From: Candidatus Falkowbacteria bacterium
Lineage (GTDB): Bacteria > Patescibacteriota > Patescibacteriia > Patescibacteriales > Patescibacteriaceae
Reading direction: 5' to 3'
NCBI GenBank assembly: GCA_016699775.1
Contig: CP065010.1
Location: 434,001 to 498,000, forward strand
DNA length: 64,000 nucleotides
A program made the translations under genes and the position numbers. Shown here piece after piece: positions 60,556 to 64,000 of the stretch. Under the pieces are notes generated by a model, which saw only the letters and a list, made by a program, of their open reading frames with translations, ran no database searches and was not told the origin of the DNA. Every line of letters begins with the position of its first letter. The first letter of the stretch is position 1.

Positions 60556-60584
60556 TTGCTTAAAAGCCATTTGAACTGTAGGAT
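60556..60584 (+). promoter_or_regulatory. Leaderless-type promoter of dnaB
   Basis: TTGCTT, 17 bases and TAGGAT, then exactly six bases (GTATGT) to the ATG at 60591. Confidence 0.65.
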
Positions 60585-60590
60585 GTATGT

Positions 60591-61991
60591 ATGAATAATC
60601 CCTCTCAAATCATTTCAAAGCTACCACCACAGAATCTTGAGGCTGAAAACTTTGTTTTAGGCTCACTTTTGATTGATCAGAACACAATTGTGAAAATTGC
60701 TGACATTTTGAACCCTGAAGATTTCTATAAAGACAGTCATGGAACGATTTTTCATTGCATGAAAGAGCTCTATGCTCATCGTGAACCAATTGATATTTTA
60801 AGCCTTACTTCAAAACTTGAAGAAAAAGGCAAACTTGAAGCTGTTGGTGGACGTTCATACATTGCCAACCTGGCAAATTCAGTTGGCACAGCTTCCAACG
60901 TTGTTTACTATGCAGAATTAATTCAACGTAAAGCAACTCTTCGTCGTTTAATCACAGCTGCTTCTGATATTAGTGAACTTGGATATGAAGAAGATGAGGA
61001 GATAGATAAAATTCTTGATAATGCTGAACAAAAACTTTTTAATGTTTCTCAAAAGTTTTTAAAGCAAGCGTTTCAACCGATTGATACGTTATTGAACGAA
61101 GCTTTTGATCGTATTGATGAATTACATAAACAATCAGGCAAACTGCGTGGTCTAACAACTGGTTTTACAGACCTTGATAATCTTTTGGCCGGTTTACAAA
61201 AGTCAGACTTAATTATTTTGGCAGCTCGTCCCAGTGTTGGAAAAACTTCGTTAGCAATGGATATTGCACGGCAGACTGCAGTTATTAATAAAATTCCGGT
61301 TGGTGTGTTCTCTTTAGAAATGAGTAAAGAGCAATTAGTTGATCGTATGTTATGTGCAGAAGCTGGAGTTAGTTTATGGAAAATGAGAACAGGAAAACTA
61401 TCTGATCGGGATGACAATGATGATTTCTCAAAGATTGGACAGGCCATGGGAGTATTAGCAGAAACGCCAATCTTTATTGATGACTCAGCCAGTGCCAATA
61501 TTATGGAAATCAGAACCAAGGCTCGCCGTTTGCAAATGGAGCATAAACTTGGTTTGATTGTGATTGACTATTTGCAGCTGATGGAAGGTCGTGGAAAATA
61601 CGGTGATAATCGTGTGCAAGAAGTTGCAGAAATTACTCGTGCCTTGAAAGGATTAGCTCGTGAATTAAATATTCCGGTTTTGGCTTTGTCACAGTTAGCT
61701 CGAGCAGTTGAACAAACAAAGCCAGCTATCCCCCGTTTATCGCACTTGCGTGAATCTGGATCTATTGAACAGGACGCTGACGTGGTAATGTTTATATATC
61801 GAAAAGCAGCTGACCGTGGATATCAAATTGAAGAATTAACTGAAGCAGAAAAGTCTGTTGCTCAGATTTATGTAGCTAAACACCGTAATGGTCCAACCGG
61901 ACGAGTTGATCTATTTTTTGATGAAAACACAGTTAGTTTCAAAAACTTAGCTAAGGGTGAATATGATATTCCGGATGATCTGAATGAATAA
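60591..61991 (+). CDS. dnaB: Replicative DNA helicase DnaB
   Basis: A 466-residue hexameric RecA-fold helicase. The N-terminal domain has PQNLEAENFVLGSLLID; the ATPase domain carries Walker A AARPSVGKTSLAMDIA, Walker B LIVIDYLQLM, and the C-terminal block LSQLARAVEQ, SHLRESGSIEQDADVVMFI. Length is normal and no intein is present. A G+C hairpin and a TTATAA repeat separate it from ybaB. Confidence 0.97.
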   Translation: MNNPSQIISKLPPQNLEAENFVLGSLLIDQNTIVKIADILNPEDFYKDSHGTIFHCMKELYAHREPIDILSLTSKLEEKGKLEAVGGRSYIANLANSVGTASNVVYYAELIQRKATLRRLITAASDISELGYEEDEEIDKILDNAEQKLFNVSQKFLKQAFQPIDTLLNEAFDRIDELHKQSGKLRGLTTGFTDLDNLLAGLQKSDLIILAARPSVGKTSLAMDIARQTAVINKIPVGVFSLEMSKEQLVDRMLCAEAGVSLWKMRTGKLSDRDDNDDFSKIGQAMGVLAETPIFIDDSASANIMEIRTKARRLQMEHKLGLIVIDYLQLMEGRGKYGDNRVQEVAEITRALKGLARELNIPVLALSQLARAVEQTKPAIPRLSHLRESGSIEQDADVVMFIYRKAADRGYQIEELTEAEKSVAQIYVAKHRNGPTGRVDLFFDENTVSFKNLAKGEYDIPDDLNE

Positions 61992-62005
61992 CTAATTAAC
62001 ATAGA

Positions 62006-62023
62006 TCCCCGTCTTCACGGGGA
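62006..62023 (+). other. Strong hairpin after dnaB without T-run
   Basis: A perfect 7-bp stem TCCCCGT/ACGGGGA with a CTTC tetraloop, 15 nt after the dnaB stop. Only scattered T follow, so it is a weak terminator, an RNA 3'-end protector or a processing site rather than a classic terminator. Confidence 0.55.
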
Positions 62024-62028
62024 CATGC

Positions 62029-62052
62029 TTTATAACTTTACAACTTTATAAC
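62029..62052. repeat. TTATAA repeat before ybaB
   Basis: CTTTATAACTTTACAACTTTATAAC: two TATAAC units in the coding orientation, the second ending ten bases before the ybaB ATG. The same unit occurs before rpsM, ftsW and the cysteine desulfurase. Confidence 0.65.
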
Positions 62053-62062
62053 AAAATATTTT

Positions 62063-62341
62063 ATGTTTGAAAAACTTAAACAAATCAAAGATCTACGTTC
62101 GCAAGCTAAAACAATGCAAAGTGTTTTGGCAACTGAATCTGTTACTGCTGAAAAAGGCGGTGTGACAGTTACCTTAAATGGTAATCTTGAAGTTACGGCT
62201 TTTGCAATTGGTGATGGTATGACCAAAGCTCAAATTGAAAAAGCTTCACTTGAGGCTGTTAATGATGCGATAAAAAAAGCCCAAAAAGTTATTGCCCAGA
62301 AAATGCAAGCAATGGGTGGTCTATCCCAGTTTGGTCTTTAG
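62063..62341 (+). CDS. ybaB: YbaB/EbfC nucleoid-associated protein
   Basis: A 92-residue dimeric DNA-binding protein. MFEKLKQIKDLRSQAKTMQSVL is the N-terminal helix, followed by the strands EKGGVTVTLNGNLEVTAFAI and the C-terminal helix AVNDAIKKAQKVIAQKMQAM. Its length is on the short side. It directly precedes recR, the standard ybaB-recR pair, with an 18-nt gap. Confidence 0.93.
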   Translation: MFEKLKQIKDLRSQAKTMQSVLATESVTAEKGGVTVTLNGNLEVTAFAIGDGMTKAQIEKASLEAVNDAIKKAQKVIAQKMQAMGGLSQFGL

Positions 62342-62359
62342 TTTTGTAACTTAAACTTA

Positions 62360-62956
62360 ATGCGTTTCCCTGTCTCCTTAGAAAGACTTATTTCTTTATT
62401 TTCACGATTGCCTTCAGTTGGCCCAAAAACTGCTGAGAGGTATGTTTTTTATTTACTGAAACAAAATCCAGCTTGGCTTCAGGAAATGGCGCAAGCTTTA
62501 AATGATTTACCACAAAAAATTACAACCTGTTCAATTTGTAATGTCATAACTGAAATTGATCCCTGTTCAATTTGTAGTGACTCAAAGCGGGATGCTGGTT
62601 TGTTATGTGTTGTGGCTGATAGTCGTGATATGTTGATTCTGGAAGATACGGGATTGTATAAGGGGTATTATTTTGTCTTGGGAGGCACCATTAATACGAT
62701 TGAGGGAATAAAGCCTTCTGATATTAAAGTCCGAGAACTAGTAGCTCGAATTAATGATTTAAAGCCTAAAGAAGTTATTTTGGCTTTTGATCCAAATCTT
62801 GAAGGCGAGACAACGGTATTATATTTAACAAAATTAATTAAACCTTCAGGGATTAAATTATCACGTCTGGCAAAAGGTTTGCCAAGTGGTGCCAATATTG
62901 AATATGCTGATGAGCTAACACTTGGTCATGCCTTGAAGTTTAGGAGTGAGGTGTAG
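62360..62956 (+). CDS. recR: Recombination protein RecR
   Basis: A 198-residue protein of the RecFOR pathway loading RecA on gaps. LISLFSRLPSVGPKTAERYVFYLL is the HhH region; the zinc finger CSICNVITEIDPCSIC is intact, and the Toprim domain reads LLCVVADSRDMLILE, VILAFDPNLEGETTVLYL and SRLAKGLPSGANIEYADELTL. Length is normal. Confidence 0.97.
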   Translation: MRFPVSLERLISLFSRLPSVGPKTAERYVFYLLKQNPAWLQEMAQALNDLPQKITTCSICNVITEIDPCSICSDSKRDAGLLCVVADSRDMLILEDTGLYKGYYFVLGGTINTIEGIKPSDIKVRELVARINDLKPKEVILAFDPNLEGETTVLYLTKLIKPSGIKLSRLAKGLPSGANIEYADELTLGHALKFRSEV

Positions 62957-62981
62957 ATTTCTTTAATCATCTAGCTAGCTT

Positions 62982-63818
62982 ATGAAAACGGAGAATAATT
63001 TTAATATAGAGCAACAATCAAACGAAGAAGAGCGATTTATTAATGAAAAAATTACATGGTTAAAATATGTTTATAACCAAGAAGCTAGGTTAAACAATCT
63101 TTCTGGTCATGGTTTTGGACTGCGTAGACCCGATTATGAAAGACGATCAGACGATGCATTTGAAGAAAGTCAAAATATTAATTTCCCTGCGTCGACTATT
63201 TTTGAGTTGAACGGTACAAACTATACATTCGAAGTTGATAAGGGCGTTTTTAATCCTGAATTTTTTAGCATTTCCAAAAGAGTCGCAGCGGATTTTCCAT
63301 ACCAAGAATTAAAGGATAAATCAATATTAGAATTTGGTCCTGGGATTGGTGCACAAATGGTTTTACTTGGATTGAATGGTGCAAAAAAAGTTGTTGGGAT
63401 TGAATCTAATACAAAATCAGTTGAGAATTCACAAAAAAATATTAAGAAATATAATCTTGAAGACACAGTTGAGATACGAAAAGGAAATATGTTCTCCTCT
63501 CTAAAAGAAAATGAAAAATTTGCTTCAATCTATTTTCATTCTCCATACTTCTTTAAAAATGAAGTTAATGGTGACCTTAATTCCGCTCTTTATGATCAAG
63601 ACTATGAGGCACTCATTAGATTTATTTACCTTGGAAAAAAATATTTAGAACCAGAAGGAAATTTACTTCTTTTGTATAGTGATACTATCAATATGGATTT
63701 AATGTCAACAATAATTAAAGATGCGGATATGACTGAGGAAATAATCAAACGCTATAAATCAAAAAGTCGCATGGAACCTTTAGGTTTTATTTTTTCAAAA
63801 ATTTACCCCAATAATTAA
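62982..63818 (+). CDS. SAM-dependent methyltransferase
   Basis: A 278-residue class I methyltransferase. The SAM-binding motif I is SILEFGPGIGAQMVLL (residues about 110-125), with acidic IESNTKSVENSQKNI as motif II, and IRKGNMFSSL and IYFHSPYFF as motif III/IV; the HSPYF resembles the (N/D)PPY element of N-methyltransferases. The first 90 residues are an unrecognised extension. Substrate unknown (small molecule, protein or RNA are all possible). It starts 25 nt after recR. Confidence 0.8.
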   Translation: MKTENNFNIEQQSNEEERFINEKITWLKYVYNQEARLNNLSGHGFGLRRPDYERRSDDAFEESQNINFPASTIFELNGTNYTFEVDKGVFNPEFFSISKRVAADFPYQELKDKSILEFGPGIGAQMVLLGLNGAKKVVGIESNTKSVENSQKNIKKYNLEDTVEIRKGNMFSSLKENEKFASIYFHSPYFFKNEVNGDLNSALYDQDYEALIRFIYLGKKYLEPEGNLLLLYSDTINMDLMSTIIKDADMTEEIIKRYKSKSRMEPLGFIFSKIYPNN

Positions 63819-63832
63819 TCCAAAATACTCTA

Positions 63833-63881
63833 GATATAGTGTCTTTATAAAAAAGTCTGGGTTATCAGGCTCAACTATATC
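63833..63881. terminator. Inverted repeat after the methyltransferase
   Basis: GATATAGT and ACTATATC are perfect 8-bp arms around a 33-base loop that itself contains GGGTTATCAGG. There is no T-run, so a terminator function is only possible. Confidence 0.35.
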
Positions 63882-63887
63882 ACTCTA

Positions 63888-63956
63888 TTGACATTTTCTA
63901 CCCGTTTGGTAAAGTAGAAGTCTACCGTCCTGTAATTCCTTCCTTAGGAAGGTAGA
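63888..63956 (+). promoter_or_regulatory. Promoter and structured leader at the right edge
   Basis: TTGACA, 16 bases and TAAAGT with TGG upstream. The RNA would start near 63922 and at once fold CCTTCC/GGAAGG (63938-63952) or TCTACC/GGTAGA (63921-63956), which exclude each other at GG. The gene served lies beyond the window. Confidence 0.5.
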
Positions 63957-64000
63957 AAACGTTCTTTCATATTTGTTCTTCCTTTTATTTACTTGCCAGT

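Noticed and set aside
1..64000. Alternative genetic code (UGA as Gly or Trp), as in Absconditabacteria or Gracilibacteria
   Set aside because: UGA ends several genes at the expected length (GT4 at 730, the Smr gene, the 1255-residue protein), and no core gene contains an in-frame UGA.
1..64000. CRISPR array, insertion sequence, integrase or phage genes
   Set aside because: No regularly spaced repeats with unique spacers, no transposase or recombinase motifs. The TTATAA clusters have no unique spacers of constant length.
1..64000. tRNA or rRNA genes
   Set aside because: I looked for T-arm-like GTTCRANNC strings with a matching acceptor stem in the gaps and found none.

Overview
The window is A+T-rich, gene-dense bacterial DNA in the standard code (UGA, UAA and UAG all act as stops). 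Most genes lack a Shine-Dalgarno sequence, several housekeeping proteins are trimmed (alanyl-tRNA synthetase without its C-terminal domain, RNA polymerase alpha without its C-terminal domain, ribosomal protein S4 without its N-terminal segment), and there are many proteins of the DUF4012, Gmad2, FG-GAP/subtilase, DUF305 and DUF2304 kinds. Together these point to Candidatus Patescibacteria (CPR), perhaps an ABY1-like lineage. That assignment is inference; no rRNA or tRNA gene is present to settle it.

Layout. 1-18 kb: a surface-glycan locus on the + strand (four GT4 enzymes, a GT2/DUF2304 pair, a UDP-glucuronate-decarboxylase-like SDR, two polytopic GT-C-like proteins, a subtilase with FG-GAP repeats, and two large anchored envelope proteins), then tgt. 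18.8-25.5 kb: a small membrane-associated protein, alaS and an orphan 1255-residue protein. 25.5-29.7 kb: the infA-rpmJ-rpsM-rpsK-rpsD-rpoA-rplQ-rplM-rpsI operon behind a consensus promoter and an attenuator-like leader. 29.9-31.4 kb: an isolated AAA ATPase under a palindromic operator. 31.4-37.7 kb: a second glycan operon (GpsA-like dehydrogenase, flippase, GT4, GT2, DUF192, O-antigen ligase-like). 37.7-42.7 kb: greA, an SMR transporter, serS, an FtsQ-like protein, a 46-residue membrane protein, a Gmad2 lipid-distal envelope protein and a CAP-domain protein. 42.7-49.5 kb: an accessory stretch of orphan genes with individual promoters and terminators, a frameshifted DedA gene, a decayed pseudogene and a protein with two fused CDP-alcohol phosphatidyltransferase domains. 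49.5-59.9 kb: a minus-strand block for envelope and growth functions (C39-like protease, CPA2 antiporter, M23 peptidase, gltX, thiol lipoprotein, ftsW, mraY, cysteine desulfurase, L,D-transpeptidase). 59.9-60.4 kb: a G+C-rich, promoter- and terminator-bounded region without a credible long gene, best read as a structured RNA. 60.6-63.8 kb: dnaB, ybaB, recR and a methyltransferase.

The genes make sense as an envelope-building and core-replication/translation segment: glycan precursors are made, polymerised and exported by the two sugar loci; mraY, ftsW, ftsQ, the L,D-transpeptidase and the M23/CAP/C39 proteins build and trim the wall; alaS, serS, gltX, tgt and the ribosomal operon serve translation; dnaB and recR serve replication and repair.

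The most notable signal is in the promoters. At least eight genes have a -10 hexamer whose last base lies exactly six nucleotides before the ATG, so transcription should start on the start codon itself (leaderless mRNA). Three more have TATAAC at the same distance inside a dispersed TTATAA repeat. Most -10 boxes carry an upstream TGn (extended -10). This goes with an RNA polymerase alpha subunit that has no C-terminal domain. Other strong leads are a tRNA-guanine transglycosylase in which all four zinc ligands are replaced, the unidentified roughly 450-nt RNA, and the mutually exclusive hairpins ahead of infA.
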